Part shown: in pieces, positions 53,185 to 62,341 of the stretch
Layout of the letters: each line of letters opens with the position of its first letter
How positions within the stretch are numbered: position 1 is the first letter of the stretch
Origin: Actinomadura livida
GTDB lineage: Bacteria; Actinomycetota; Actinomycetes; Streptosporangiales; Streptosporangiaceae
DNA: 64,000 bases
Assembly (NCBI RefSeq): GCF_014648675.1
Contig: NZ_BMRO01000001.1
Coordinates: 308,696 to 372,695, forward strand
Direction: 5' to 3'
The notes under the pieces: model-generated
Databases searched by the model: none
The model's input: the letters and a program-made list of their open reading frames with translations, nothing else
Told to the model about the DNA's origin: nothing
Made by a program: the position numbers and the translations under genes

Positions 53185-54276
53185 ATGGATCTGCCGATCA
53201 GCCCGCCGCTGCCGCCGATGCTGGCCAAGGCGGTCAAGAGCATGCCCAAGGGCGACCTGCTGTACGAGCCGAAGTGGGACGGTTTCCGCTGCATCGTCTT
53301 CCGCGACGGCGACGAGGTCGAGCTGTCCAGCCGCGGCCGCAAGCCGCTCACCCGCTACTTCCCCGAACTGGTCGAGGCGGTGAAGCGCGAACTGCCCGAG
53401 CGGTGCGTGGTCGACGGCGAGATCGTCCTGCCGAAGGGGAACCGCCTCGACTTCGACGGGCTCCAGCAGCGCATCCACCCGGCCGCGTCGCGGATCAAGC
53501 TGCTGTCGGAGCAGACCCCGGCGTCGTTCATCGCGTTCGACCTGCTGGCCCTCGGCGACGAGTCGCTGATGGAGGTGCCGCTGGGCGAGCGGCGGCGGCG
53601 CCTGGTCGACGCGCTGTCCGGAATCAAGCCGCCGATCCACGTGACGCCGGTGTCCGACTCCTACGACCTGGCGCTGCGCTGGTTCGAGGAGTTCGAGGGC
53701 GCGGGGCTCGACGGCGTCATCGCCAAGCCGCGCGACACGGTGTACGAGCCGGACAAGCGCGTCCTGTTCAAGGTCAAGCACGAGCGGACCTGCGATTGCG
53801 TGGTGGCGGGCTTCCGGTGGCACAAGTCCGGCCCCATCGTCGGGTCGCTGCTGCTGGGCCTCTACAACTCCGCGGGGAAGCTCCAGCACGTCGGGGTGGC
53901 GGCGTCGTTCACGATGAAGCGGCGCGCCGAGCTGGTCGAGGAGCTGGAGCCGTACCGGCTGCAGAATCTGGACGAGCACCCGTGGGCGGAGTGGGCCGCG
54001 CAGACGGAGGCGACCGTCGACCGCATGCCCGGCGCCATCTCCCGGTGGACCGGCAAGAAGGACCTGAGCTGGGTGCCGCTGCGTCCGGAGCTGGTCGTGG
54101 AGGTGGCCTACGAGGGGATGGAGGGCGAGCGGATCCGGCACACGGCCCGCTTCCGCAACTGGCGTCCCGACCGGACGCCGGAGTCGTGCACGTACGAGCA
54201 GCTGGAGGTGCCGGTCGCGTACGACCTGAACGACATCCTCGCGGGTGAGGCGACGAGCCCGCGCGTCGACCGCTGA
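53185..54276 (+). CDS. ATP-dependent DNA ligase, LigC-like
   Basis: A 363-residue ligase. The adenylation lysine lies in motif I YEPKWDGFRC. Further motifs are VVDGEIVLPKGNRLDFDGLQ, GVIAKPRDTVYEPDKRVLFK and an OB-fold domain after residue 215. Length and motif spacing resemble mycobacterial LigC, which joins nicks in excision repair and backs up end joining. No Ku gene is nearby, but a LigD-type polymerase lies 5 kb downstream. The ATG at 53185 lies 6 nt after CAAGAT, and a G-run may act as ribosome site. Confidence 0.93.
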   Translation: MDLPISPPLPPMLAKAVKSMPKGDLLYEPKWDGFRCIVFRDGDEVELSSRGRKPLTRYFPELVEAVKRELPERCVVDGEIVLPKGNRLDFDGLQQRIHPAASRIKLLSEQTPASFIAFDLLALGDESLMEVPLGERRRRLVDALSGIKPPIHVTPVSDSYDLALRWFEEFEGAGLDGVIAKPRDTVYEPDKRVLFKVKHERTCDCVVAGFRWHKSGPIVGSLLLGLYNSAGKLQHVGVAASFTMKRRAELVEELEPYRLQNLDEHPWAEWAAQTEATVDRMPGAISRWTGKKDLSWVPLRPELVVEVAYEGMEGERIRHTARFRNWRPDRTPESCTYEQLEVPVAYDLNDILAGEATSPRVDR

Positions 54277-54452
54277 CCACGCCCGGCCTCCCACCGAACC
54301 GCACACGCGGCCTCAGGGGCTCCGTGGTGCGGTCGATGGGCGTGCCGTGCGGGGCGTCGGGTACCGCCGTGATGATCTTCCGCGGAAACTCACGCGCGGA
54401 GGAGGTCAGGGATGATAGGGTGGCGACTTACGATTTGCGCACACAAAACCCA

Positions 54453-54466
54453 TCCTATGTATAGGA
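54453..54466. promoter_or_regulatory. inverted repeat in the helR promoter region
   Basis: TCCTAT, GT, ATAGGA lies 13 nt before the helR ATG in an otherwise A/T-rich leader. It may overlap the -10 element; TTGCGC at 54435-54440 could be the -35. Confidence 0.4.
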
Positions 54467-54479
54467 GTGTAGCCGAGGT

Positions 54480-56915
54480 ATGGGACTCCGTCAAGCGGAC
54501 GCTGTCAACCCCGAACGCGAGGAAAAGGCGCGCGCGGCCGCGATGCGCGTGGAACAGGAGTACGTGTCCCGCCTCTACACGCGGCTCGACGTCGAGCGCG
54601 CGAGCGCCGAGGCGGCGTTGCGCGAGGGGCCGGCCGCGGGCGGCGGGAGCGCGTTCCAGGCCCGGCTGGAGAGCGCCGTCGCCACCGACGAGGCGGCCCG
54701 CCGCCTCGCCAGGCTCAGCGGCGTCGAGCACGGGCTGTGCTTCGGGCGGATCGACCACCGGGCGGACGCCGACGGCCCCGGCGACACGTTCTACATCGGC
54801 CGCATCGGCCTCCGCGACGCCGACCACGAGCCGATCCTGATCGACTGGCGCGCCGCGGCGGCGCGCCCGTTCTACACGGCCACGCCCGGCGCCCCCGGCA
54901 CCCTCGCGCGCCGCCGCCACCTGCACCTGCGCGGCCGCGAGGTCGTCCGGCTGGACGACGAGGTGTTCGACCTGGAGGGCCTGGGCGAGTCCGACCGCGC
55001 CGGCATCGTCGGGGAGGCCGCACTGCTCGCCACCCTCCGCCGGGGCCGGACGGGACGGATGAGCGACGTCGTGGCCACCATCCAGGAGGAGCAGGACCAG
55101 GTCATCCGGTCCGGCCTGCACGGCGTCCTCGTCGTCCAGGGCGGCCCGGGAACCGGCAAGACGGTCGCCGCCCTGCACCGGGCCGCGTACCTGCTCTACA
55201 CGCACCGGGACGTCCTCGAACGGCGCGGGGTGCTCGTCGTGGGCCCGAACGCCACGTTCCTGCGCTACATCGAGCAGGTGCTCCCGGGCCTAGGCGAGAC
55301 CGACGTCGCCCTGGCCACGGTCGGCGAGCTCTACCCCGGCATCAAGGCGAAGGCGACCGAAGCCCCAGCGGTCGCCGTCATCAAAGGTGATCTCCGTATG
55401 GCGGACGTGGTGGAGGCGGCCGTCCGCGACCGGCAACGCGTCCCCGCGGGCGGCCTGCACATCGAGACCGACGGCCTCACCCTGGTCGTGGACGCCGAGA
55501 AGTGCGCGCAGATACGCGACCGTGCCCGCACCCTGCGTCTCCCCCACAACGTCCAGAGGCGGCGCTTCGTCCACGACATGCTGGAGGCCCTCGCCATCAA
55601 CCGGGCAGAGCAGTACGACCGCATCATGGACGAGCCCCTGGAAGAGATGGCGAAGAACGGCGGGCTCCCTGCCTGGCTCCAGGAGCTCATCGACGAGGCC
55701 GAGGACGAACCCCTCCTGGACGAGACCGACCTCCGCCTCGCCAAGGAAGCCCTCTGGCAGGACCCTGCCGTCCGCAGCGCCCTCAACGCTCTCTGGCCCG
55801 AACTGACCCCCGAGCAACTCCTGACCGGCTTCTTCGCCGATCCCGGCGCCCTCACCCGGGTGGGCACGCAGGCCGGCCTCGACTGCACGCCTCTCCAGCG
55901 TCCGCCCAACGCCCCGTGGACGATCTCGGACGTCCCCCTCCTGGACGAGGCCGCCGAGCTCCTCGGCAAGGACGACTCCGCGGAGAAGGCCCGCCGGCGC
56001 GCCGCGGAGGCCGCACGCGCCAAGGAGGAGCTGTACGCCCGCGAGGTCATCCAGACCGCCGATACGGGGCACCCGGAGCGGCTCTCCGCCGCCGACCTGC
56101 TCACCGCCGCCGAGCTGGCCGAGCGCCACCACGACGACGGCCCGCCGCTCACCACCGCCCAGCGCGCCCTCGCCGACCGCGAATGGGCGTACGGGCACGT
56201 GATCGTGGACGAGGCGCAGGAGCTCTCCGAGATGGCCTGGCGCACCGTGATGCGCCGCGTCCCGACCCGCTCCCTCACCGTCGTCGGCGACATCGCCCAG
56301 ACCGGCAGCGCCGCCGGCGCCGCGTCATGGGCGCAGATGCTCGACCGCTACGTCCCGGGCCGCTGGCGCGAGCAGCGGCTCATGGTCAACTACCGCACCC
56401 CGGCCGCCATCATGCGGGTCGCCGCCGACGTCCTGCAGGCCGTCGCCCCCGGTGAGACGCCCCCCGAATCCGTCCGCGACGAGGGCACCCCGCCGGTCGC
56501 GATCGCGATGCCGGTCGCCGAGCTGCCCGCCCTCGTCCGGTCCGAGCTGGAGCTCGTCACCGGCGGGACGCCCGACGACATCGGCGGCGCCTTCAAGGAG
56601 GGCCGCCTGGCCGTGATCACCTCCGCCGCCCGCCACCCGGCCGTCCTGGAGGCCCTCCCGGACGCCGCCGTGGGCGCGACCCCCGAGGCCCTCGACTCCC
56701 CCGTCGTCGTCCTGACCGCGGAGGAGGCCAAGGGCCTGGAGTTCGACTCGGTCATCGTCGTCGACCCGTCCGGCATCCTGACCGAGTCCCCCAAGGGCGG
56801 CCAGGACCTCTACGTGGCCCTGACCCGAGCCACCCGCCGCCTGACCGCCGTCCACGACGACGACCTCCCGCCACTTCTCTCGGGAATGGCGGGGCGGCCG
56901 CGGGACGAGAGTTAG
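54480..56915 (+). CDS. helR: HelD/HelR-like RNA polymerase recycling motor ATPase
   Basis: An 811-residue SF1 UvrD-type ATPase of the HelD class. The N terminus (residues 1-75) is the antiparallel coiled coil that reaches into RNA polymerase channels. Motifs: Walker A GGPGTGKTVAALHRAAYLLY (about 220), Walker B GHVIVDEAQELSEMAW, VVGDIAQTGSAAG, MVNYRTPAAIM, LTAEEAKGLEFDSVIVVDPS and LYVALTRATRRL. Such proteins free stalled polymerase, and HelR also displaces rifamycins. The ATG at 54480 follows GAGG. No rifamycin-associated element is visible upstream. The stop overlaps the DUF4236 gene by 4 nt. Confidence 0.9.
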   Translation: MGLRQADAVNPEREEKARAAAMRVEQEYVSRLYTRLDVERASAEAALREGPAAGGGSAFQARLESAVATDEAARRLARLSGVEHGLCFGRIDHRADADGPGDTFYIGRIGLRDADHEPILIDWRAAAARPFYTATPGAPGTLARRRHLHLRGREVVRLDDEVFDLEGLGESDRAGIVGEAALLATLRRGRTGRMSDVVATIQEEQDQVIRSGLHGVLVVQGGPGTGKTVAALHRAAYLLYTHRDVLERRGVLVVGPNATFLRYIEQVLPGLGETDVALATVGELYPGIKAKATEAPAVAVIKGDLRMADVVEAAVRDRQRVPAGGLHIETDGLTLVVDAEKCAQIRDRARTLRLPHNVQRRRFVHDMLEALAINRAEQYDRIMDEPLEEMAKNGGLPAWLQELIDEAEDEPLLDETDLRLAKEALWQDPAVRSALNALWPELTPEQLLTGFFADPGALTRVGTQAGLDCTPLQRPPNAPWTISDVPLLDEAAELLGKDDSAEKARRRAAEAARAKEELYAREVIQTADTGHPERLSAADLLTAAELAERHHDDGPPLTTAQRALADREWAYGHVIVDEAQELSEMAWRTVMRRVPTRSLTVVGDIAQTGSAAGAASWAQMLDRYVPGRWREQRLMVNYRTPAAIMRVAADVLQAVAPGETPPESVRDEGTPPVAIAMPVAELPALVRSELELVTGGTPDDIGGAFKEGRLAVITSAARHPAVLEALPDAAVGATPEALDSPVVVLTAEEAKGLEFDSVIVVDPSGILTESPKGGQDLYVALTRATRRLTAVHDDDLPPLLSGMAGRPRDES

Positions 56916-57103
56916 CGGCGGCGGTTCAGGGGGCGGCGCCAGGAGATGCCGGTGCCGGGGATGCGGAAGGTCATGTAGCGGCGGCCGTCCGCCGAGCGGG
57001 TGTAGCGGGCGCCGCGGCCTCCCACGCTGTGGCCCACGCCCTTGCGGGAGAGGTTGAGGCGGAACGGACCCTTACGGAGCGACTTTCGATAATGCCAACC
57101 CAT
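56912..57103 (-). CDS. DUF4236 domain protein (63 aa)
   Basis: A small basic protein starting MGWHYRKSLRKGPFRLNLSR, then KGVGHSVGGRGARY and a terminal RIPGTGISWRR. This is the complete DUF4236 domain (Y-R-K-S, R-x-N-x-S-x-x-G-x-G-x-S-x-G). The role is unknown. It starts at ATG 57103; a longer frame exists but the domain begins here. A strong hairpin (57111-57137) lies 7 nt upstream of the start. TAA stop overlaps the helR TAG (TTAG). Confidence 0.85.
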   Translation of the reverse strand: MGWHYRKSLRKGPFRLNLSRKGVGHSVGGRGARYTRSADGRRYMTFRIPGTGISWRRPLNRRR

Positions 57104-57110
57104 GGCCGGT

Positions 57111-57137
57111 GGATTCCCGGTACCCCGCCGGGAATCC
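57111..57137 (-). promoter_or_regulatory. strong hairpin directly upstream of the DUF4236 gene
   Basis: A perfect 10-bp stem (GGATTCCCGG and its complement) with a 7-nt loop, 7 nt before the ATG at 57103. It would hide any ribosome site if transcribed, or could be an operator. Confidence 0.5.
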
Positions 57138-57314
57138 GCCTCCCCGTTCACGGACAGACCGAGATGGCAGATTCGGTCAGACCGAAGCGTGGCAAGGGCA
57201 GGAGCTGACCAAAACCGGTCCGAGTTCGTCGTGCGGCGGCTCTTTACCGGGCGTCCCGGTTGAAGGAGCGTGTGCCTCCGTAGAGATCATTTTCTGATTT
57301 CGGAGGTGTGCGGG

Positions 57315-59291
57315 TTGACCAGGCGATCCCTGAGACGCACCCGGCGGACGATGGCGGCGGCCGTGCTGACCGGCGCGGCGCTCGTCGTCGGCGGAGGCGG
57401 GGCGGCGGCGCTGGCGCAGGCACCGCCGCAGATCGTGGTGAAGGACGGCGTGACGCAGCCGGTCTTCTCCTACAAGGACGCGATCCGCGAGCACGTCTAC
57501 GTCGAGTCGAGCGTGGACAGCGACCGGGACGGCAGGCGCGACCGCGTCAACGTCGACATCATCCGGCCCAGGGAGACCGAGAGCGGTCTCAAGGTGCCGG
57601 TGATCATGGACGAGAGCCCGTACTACGACAACGCGGGGCGCGGCAACGAGGGCGAGCGCAAGACCTACGACGCCGACGGGAACCCGGTGAAGTTCCCGCT
57701 GTTCTACGACAACTACTTCGTCCCCCGCGGGTACGCGTTCCTCGCCGTCGACATGGTCGGGACGACGCGGTCGGACGGCTGCCCCGTCAGCGGCGGGCCG
57801 AGCGACGTCCTCGGCGGCAAGGCCGTGGTGGACTGGCTGAACGGGCGCGCCAAGGCGTACCGGGCGGACGGCAGCCCGGTGCGGGCGTCCTGGTCGACCG
57901 GGCGCACCGCCATGATCGGCAAGTCCTACGACGGGACGCTCGCCAACGGCGTCGCCGCGACCGGCGTCCGGGGCCTGGAGACGATCGTCCCCATCACGTC
58001 GATCAGCAGCTGGTACGACTACAGCCGCATGAACGGCGTCAAGTACTGGACGGACGAGCAGCCGTGGCTCTCCGACTACGTCGACACCGACCCGCCCGAG
58101 AAGTGCGCCGCGGTCAGGGCCGATCTGGACGAGGGCGAGGACGACGCGACCGGCAACTACAACGCCTACTGGAAGACCGCCGACTACCGGGACGGCACGA
58201 TCGCCCGCGCCTCCCGCGTCCGGGCGAGCGTGTTCGCGGTGCACGCGGTCAACGACCTCAACGTGAAGGTCGACCACTTCGCCGAATGGTGGGAGGCCCT
58301 GGCGCGACACGGCGTCCAGCGCAAGGTGTGGCTGACGCAGCGCGGCCACGTCGACCCCTTCGACTTCCGCCGCGACCACTGGGTGACGACCCTGCACCGG
58401 TGGTTCGACCACGAGCTCCACAAGATCCGCAACGACGTCATGCGGGAGCCCCGCGCCGACATCGAGATCGGGCCCGACCAGTGGATCACCCAGCGGGACT
58501 GGCCGGCCCGCGACGCGCGCGCCATCACCCTGCGTCCCGGCGCGGACGGCACCCTCGGCCTGACGCGGGCCCCGAAGGGCGCGACGGCCACGTTCACCGA
58601 CGCTCCGGGCCCGCGCGGCCAGGGGCACCCGGAGAGCGCGATGGTCGCCGACCCGACGGCGGAGCAGCCGTTCCGGACCGCGTTCGTGTCGGCGCCGCTG
58701 CCGCGGACCGGGCGGCTGTCGGGGACGCCCGAGGCGCGGCTGAGGATCAAGCTGGACGCGCCGACGTCCAATGTCACCGCGCTGCTCGTCGACTACGGCG
58801 AGGACACCCGGGTGGACTACCTCGGCCCGGGCTCCGGCATCCGCACCCTGGACACCGAGTCCTGCCACGGTGAGAGCACCGAGGCCGACGACGCCTGCTA
58901 CCGGGAGACCGAGGTCAGGACGGTCACCTCGCCGGTGAACGTGGTCGCCCGCGGCTGGCTCGACGCCCAGAACCACCTGTCGCTGAGCCGTCCGAGCCCG
59001 CTCCGGCCCGGCCGCTACCACGACGTCCGGTGGGAGACGCTCAGCCAGGAGTACGTGCTGAAGAAGGGCCACCGCCTCGCGCTGGTCCTGGCCGGGACGG
59101 ACTCCGACTACAACACCGAGACGCCCACGGGCGCCCAGGTGACGGTGGACCTGCGCGGCAGTTCCGTCCGCGTCCCGGTGGTCATCGGCGCGGACGAGCC
59201 GTCGTCGATGGTCGCCCCGCCGCAGCCGCAGACGCCCTGGCGGGGCCCGTCCGAGGTGACGCTCCCCGTCCAGGAACGCGAGTTCCGCTGA
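57315..59291 (+). CDS. secreted Xaa-Pro dipeptidyl-peptidase (S15 family)
   Basis: A 658-residue secreted serine peptidase. An Arg-rich N terminus is followed by a hydrophobic signal segment ending at AAALAQA. The alpha/beta-hydrolase catalytic residues are visible: nucleophile in MIGKSYDGTLANG, Asp in AVHAVNDLNVK and His in TQRGHVDPFDFRRDHW. The C-terminal jelly-roll domain is the XPD type (PVNVVARGWLDAQNHLSLSR). It cleaves X-Pro dipeptides outside the cell. The start is TTG at 57315, chosen for GGAGGTG 6 nt upstream; no ATG or GTG fits. Confidence 0.92.
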   Translation: MTRRSLRRTRRTMAAAVLTGAALVVGGGGAAALAQAPPQIVVKDGVTQPVFSYKDAIREHVYVESSVDSDRDGRRDRVNVDIIRPRETESGLKVPVIMDESPYYDNAGRGNEGERKTYDADGNPVKFPLFYDNYFVPRGYAFLAVDMVGTTRSDGCPVSGGPSDVLGGKAVVDWLNGRAKAYRADGSPVRASWSTGRTAMIGKSYDGTLANGVAATGVRGLETIVPITSISSWYDYSRMNGVKYWTDEQPWLSDYVDTDPPEKCAAVRADLDEGEDDATGNYNAYWKTADYRDGTIARASRVRASVFAVHAVNDLNVKVDHFAEWWEALARHGVQRKVWLTQRGHVDPFDFRRDHWVTTLHRWFDHELHKIRNDVMREPRADIEIGPDQWITQRDWPARDARAITLRPGADGTLGLTRAPKGATATFTDAPGPRGQGHPESAMVADPTAEQPFRTAFVSAPLPRTGRLSGTPEARLRIKLDAPTSNVTALLVDYGEDTRVDYLGPGSGIRTLDTESCHGESTEADDACYRETEVRTVTSPVNVVARGWLDAQNHLSLSRPSPLRPGRYHDVRWETLSQEYVLKKGHRLALVLAGTDSDYNTETPTGAQVTVDLRGSSVRVPVVIGADEPSSMVAPPQPQTPWRGPSEVTLPVQEREFR

Positions 59292-59300
59292 TCGCCGGCG

Positions 59301-59337
59301 GGCCCGCCGTCCCCGTGCCGCACGGGACGGCGGGGCC
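59301..59337. terminator. bidirectional terminator between the S15 peptidase and polymerase genes
   Basis: A long, nearly perfect hairpin with one bulged base. The left arm CCCGCCGTCCCCGTGC pairs with GCACGGGACGGCGGG. It lies between two convergent genes. Confidence 0.75.
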
Positions 59338-59343
59338 GCCCCG

Positions 59344-60426
59344 TCACTGGTTGTCGGTGTCCTTGCTGGGCTGGACGCGCTTGGGCTCGCCGGGCATCTT
59401 CGGGTAGTTCGGCGGATACGGCATGTCGCCGAGGCCGTGGTCGCGCTCGTCGCGGTCGGCCATCTCCAGGAGGCCCTCCAGGGAGAACGCCTCGTCGTCG
59501 ATGGACGCGTGCAGGTCGCCGAGTTCGGCGAAGCGGGCGGGCATCGTGGCGATGGTGAAGTCGTGCGGGTCGACGTCGGGCAGTTCGTCCCAGGTCACGG
59601 GCGCCGACACCGGGGCGTGCGGGGCCGGGCGGACGCTGTAGGCCGACGCGATCGTCCGGTCGCGGGCGTTCTGGTTGTAGTCGATGAAGACCTGCTCGCC
59701 GCGCTCCTCCTTCCACCACCTCGTGGTGACCTCGGCGGGGTTGCGGCGCTCCACCTCGCGGCCGAACGCGAGGGCGGCGCGGCGGACCTCGGTGAACGTC
59801 CAGCGCGGCTCGATGCGGACGTAGATGTGCACCCCGGCCTTGCCGGAGGTCTTCACATGGCCGGTGAAGCCGAGTTCCGACAGCAGGTCGCGGGCCGGGC
59901 CGAGCGCGACGCGGACGGCGTCCGAGAAATCGGTGCCGGGCTGCGGGTCGAAGTCGATGCGCAGCTCGTCGGGGTGGTCGACGTCGTCCCTGCGGACGGG
60001 CCACGGGTGGAACGTCAGCGTCCCGAGGTTCGCGGCCCAGGCGATCACGGCGGGCTCGGTCGGGCAGACCTCGTCGGCGGAGCGGCCGCTGGGGAACTTG
60101 ATCCGGGCGGTCTGCACCCAGTCGGGCGCGCCCTTGGGGATGCGCTTCTGGTAGAAGGCGTCGGACTTGCCGGCGCCCATGCCCGCCTGGCCGCGCGCGT
60201 AGTCCTCCCGGGTGGCCATCCTGGCGCCCTCGAACACGCCCGCGGGCCAGCGCTCCAGCGTCGTCGGGCGGTCGCGGGTGGCGCGGACGATGCCCTCGCC
60301 CACGGCCAGGTAGTACTCCACCAGCTGCCGCTTGGTGTAGCCGTGCTCCGGAAAGTAGACCTTGTCGGGGTTGGTCACCTTGACGAGCCGATCCCCGACC
60401 GGGATCTCGATGAAGGGCGAGGCCAT
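59344..60426 (-). CDS. stand-alone LigD-type polymerase/primase domain (NHEJ-like)
   Basis: A 360-residue AEP-family polymerase as in LigD or mycobacterial Prim-PolC. Motifs: [20 protein letters not shown], the catalytic DxD in [17 protein letters not shown], and [20 protein letters not shown] with the conserved histidine. No ligase or nuclease domain is fused. A LigC-like ligase lies 5 kb away. Such enzymes fill gaps with ribonucleotides in repair. TAACGT lies 6 nt before the ATG at 60426 (leaderless). Confidence 0.93.
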   Translation of the reverse strand: MASPFIEIPVGDRLVKVTNPDKVYFPEHGYTKRQLVEYYLAVGEGIVRATRDRPTTLERWPAGVFEGARMATREDYARGQAGMGAGKSDAFYQKRIPKGAPDWVQTARIKFPSGRSADEVCPTEPAVIAWAANLGTLTFHPWPVRRDDVDHPDELRIDFDPQPGTDFSDAVRVALGPARDLLSELGFTGHVKTSGKAGVHIYVRIEPRWTFTEVRRAALAFGREVERRNPAEVTTRWWKEERGEQVFIDYNQNARDRTIASAYSVRPAPHAPVSAPVTWDELPDVDPHDFTIATMPARFAELGDLHASIDDEAFSLEGLLEMADRDERDHGLGDMPYPPNYPKMPGEPKRVQPSKDTDNQ

Positions 60427-60432
60427 ACGGGC

Positions 60433-60438
60433 ACGTTA
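60433..60438 (-). promoter_or_regulatory. -10 element of the LigD-type polymerase gene
   Basis: TAACGT on the minus strand ends 6 nt before the ATG at 60426, with no ribosome site. Confidence 0.5.
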
Positions 60439-60478
60439 ACCCACGGGCACGACAGTGCCGCGCGACCACCCCGGCGGG

Positions 60479-60484
60479 TACCTT
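60479..60484 (+). promoter_or_regulatory. -10 element of msrB
   Basis: TACCTT ends 7 nt before the ATG at 60492. CGGAGG between them could instead serve as a ribosome site if transcription starts further upstream. Confidence 0.45.
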
Positions 60485-60491
60485 CGGAGGC

Positions 60492-60893
60492 ATGGAGAAG
60501 ATCCGCAAGAGCGAGGAAGAGTGGCGGGCGCAGCTCAGCCCCGAAGAGTTCCACGTGCTGCGGGAGGCGGGGACCGAGAAGCCGTTCACCGGCGAGTACA
60601 ACGACACGAAGACCGTCGGCGTGTACCGGTGCCGTGCCTGCGGTACGGAGCTGTTCCGCTCGGAGACCAAGTTCGAGAGCCACTGCGGCTGGCCGTCGTT
60701 CTACGCCCCGTCGGACTCCGATGCGGTCATCCTGATCGAGGACCGCTCACTCGGCATGGTCCGCACCGAGGTGCGGTGCGCGGTGTGCGACTCGCACCTG
60801 GGCCACGTGTTCCACGGAGAGGGCTACGGCACCCCGACCGACGACCGCTACTGCATCAACTCCGTGTCGCTCACCCTCGAACCCGCCGAGTAG
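60492..60893 (+). CDS. msrB: peptide-methionine (R)-S-oxide reductase
   Basis: Repairs oxidised methionine (R form) in proteins using thioredoxin. A 133-residue MsrB with two zinc-binding pairs ([23 protein letters not shown]) and the catalytic Cys121 in [11 protein letters not shown]. The ATG at 60492 follows CGGAGG and a TACCTT hexamer at 7 nt. It is divergent from the LigD-type polymerase with 65 nt between. Confidence 0.96.
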   Translation: MEKIRKSEEEWRAQLSPEEFHVLREAGTEKPFTGEYNDTKTVGVYRCRACGTELFRSETKFESHCGWPSFYAPSDSDAVILIEDRSLGMVRTEVRCAVCDSHLGHVFHGEGYGTPTDDRYCINSVSLTLEPAE

Positions 60894-60952
60894 GCAACCG
60901 GGCCGGGCGCTCGGGCGTCCCATGGACGACGGCTCACCGCCAGGGGGTCTCC

Positions 60953-61594
60953 ATGGGCGAGTCAAGCGCCGAGTCCGGTCCCGGCGAGTTCGACCACTAC
61001 ACCACCGCTCTGCTGTTCGGCGGGCCGGAGCGCGTCGTCCAGGTCGCGGTCCTCATGCTCCACGAGCAGCGCCGCATCCGGATCTCCCGCGCGACGCGCC
61101 GGGTCGAGGTCGTGCGGCGCGAGCCCGCCGGCCCGGAGCGGGAGGACGATCCGGTGCAGGCCGCCGTCCTCGGCGAGATCCCCCGCGTGGGCCGCCCCCT
61201 CGGGCAGGTGATCGCGGCGGTGGCCCGCTCGCCGGAGGTGCGCGCCATCGCGGACGCCATGCGCGAGACCGGGCTGATGCGAGGCAGGCGGCTGCGCCCC
61301 ACCCGGGACGGCCGGGCGCTCCGCCGGATGATCGCCGAAGAGCGGGACGCGTCCCGGCCGGGGCGGCTCGCGGTGCTCGGCCCGGCCGGCGTCGAGGAGA
61401 CCCGGCTGCGGGAGATCCTGGAGGCCGACGACCCGGAGCCGCTCGACCTGCCGCACTACCGGGCGCGCAGCCGCTGGTACACCGGCACGGGCGGCGCGTA
61501 CTCCGGGGGATCCGGCCTCGGGGGATCCGGCGAGGGCGACTTCGGAGGCGGGGACTCCGGAGGCGGGGGCGGGGGTGGTGGCGGTGGCGACTAG
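60953..61594 (+). CDS. TIGR04222-like protein with Gly-rich tail
   Basis: A 213-residue protein. The N-terminal domain (YTTALLFGGPERVVQVAVLM; LHEQRRIRISRATRRVEVVR) matches the repeated unit of TIGR04222 proteins, which are often membrane-anchored, though no membrane helix is seen here. The C terminus is a pure Gly/Ser/Asp run (about residues 178-213), typical of that family. The ATG at 60953 follows a G-rich site. The function is unknown. Confidence 0.85.
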   Translation: MGESSAESGPGEFDHYTTALLFGGPERVVQVAVLMLHEQRRIRISRATRRVEVVRREPAGPEREDDPVQAAVLGEIPRVGRPLGQVIAAVARSPEVRAIADAMRETGLMRGRRLRPTRDGRALRRMIAEERDASRPGRLAVLGPAGVEETRLREILEADDPEPLDLPHYRARSRWYTGTGGAYSGGSGLGGSGEGDFGGGDSGGGGGGGGGGD

Positions 61595-61603
61595 GCGGTC
61601 CCG

Positions 61604-61628
61604 CCGCCGGGGCGCGCCGCCCCGGCGG
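61604..61628. terminator. bidirectional terminator between the TIGR04222-like gene and hemQ
   Basis: The stem CCGCCGGGG/CCCCGGCGG with a 7-nt loop lies between two convergent genes. Confidence 0.65.
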
Positions 61629-61642
61629 GCTCGGCCCGGCGC

Positions 61643-62341
61643 CTAGACGAGGTTGGCGACGAGTTCGGTGACGGGCTTGCGGCGGCCCGTGTAGAAGGGG
61701 ATCTCCTCGCGGGTGTGCAGCCGCGCCTTGGCGCCGCGCAGGTGGCGCATCAGGTCGACGATGCGGTGCAGTTCGTCGGCCTCGAACGCCAGCATCCACT
61801 CGTAGTCGCCGAGCGCGAACGCCGACACCGTGTTGGCCCGGACGTCGGGGTAGTCGCGCGCCATCTTGCCGTGCTCGGCGAGCATCGCGCGGCGCTCGCC
61901 GTCCGGGAGCAGGTACCACTCGTAGGAGCGGACGAACGGGTAGACGCACACGTAGGCGCGGGGCTCCTCGTCGGCGAGGAAGGCCGGGATGTGGCTCTTG
62001 TTGAACTCCGCCGGGCGGTGCAGCGCCATCTGCGACCACACCGGCTCGCTGGCGCGGCCGAGCGCCGTGCGGCGGAACCGGGTGTAGACCTCCTGGAGGT
62101 CGTCGGACGTGGGCGCGTGCCACCAGAACATGTAGTCGGCGTCGGCGCGCAGCCCGGCGACGTCGTAGGCGCCGCGGGTGGTCACGTCCTTCTCGGCGGC
62201 CTGGTCGAGGAGCTCCTGGACCTCGGCCGCGTCCCGCTCGCCGAGCGTCCCCGGGCTCGCGACCCGGAAGACCGACCACATGGTGTAGCGGATGACGTCA
62301 TTGAGTTCGCGTGCCCTGGGCTTGCCCGTCGGCTGCGTCAT
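61643..62341 (-). CDS. hemQ: hydrogen-peroxide-dependent coproheme decarboxylase
   Basis: Last enzyme of the coproporphyrin-dependent heme pathway of Gram-positive bacteria (ChdC). It removes two propionate carboxyls from coproheme to give heme b. At 232 residues it has the chlorite-dismutase-like fold, with the reactive-Tyr region [20 protein letters not shown] and the proximal His in [20 protein letters not shown]. It starts at ATG 62341, inside the 3' end of hemG, a 44-nt overlap that couples the two. Confidence 0.96.
   Translation of the reverse strand: MTQPTGKPRARELNDVIRYTMWSVFRVASPGTLGERDAAEVQELLDQAAEKDVTTRGAYDVAGLRADADYMFWWHAPTSDDLQEVYTRFRRTALGRASEPVWSQMALHRPAEFNKSHIPAFLADEEPRAYVCVYPFVRSYEWYLLPDGERRAMLAEHGKMARDYPDVRANTVSAFALGDYEWMLAFEADELHRIVDLMRHLRGAKARLHTREEIPFYTGRRKPVTELVANLV

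Noticed and set aside
54277..54479. Rifamycin-associated element upstream of helR
   Set aside because: I looked for GGGGCTTG...CAAG-type repeats and saw no convincing match.
61497..61594. Gly-rich tail of the TIGR04222-like gene as a DNA tandem repeat of interest
   Set aside because: Gly-rich tails are normal for this family and the DNA is an imperfect GGN run, not a structured repeat.
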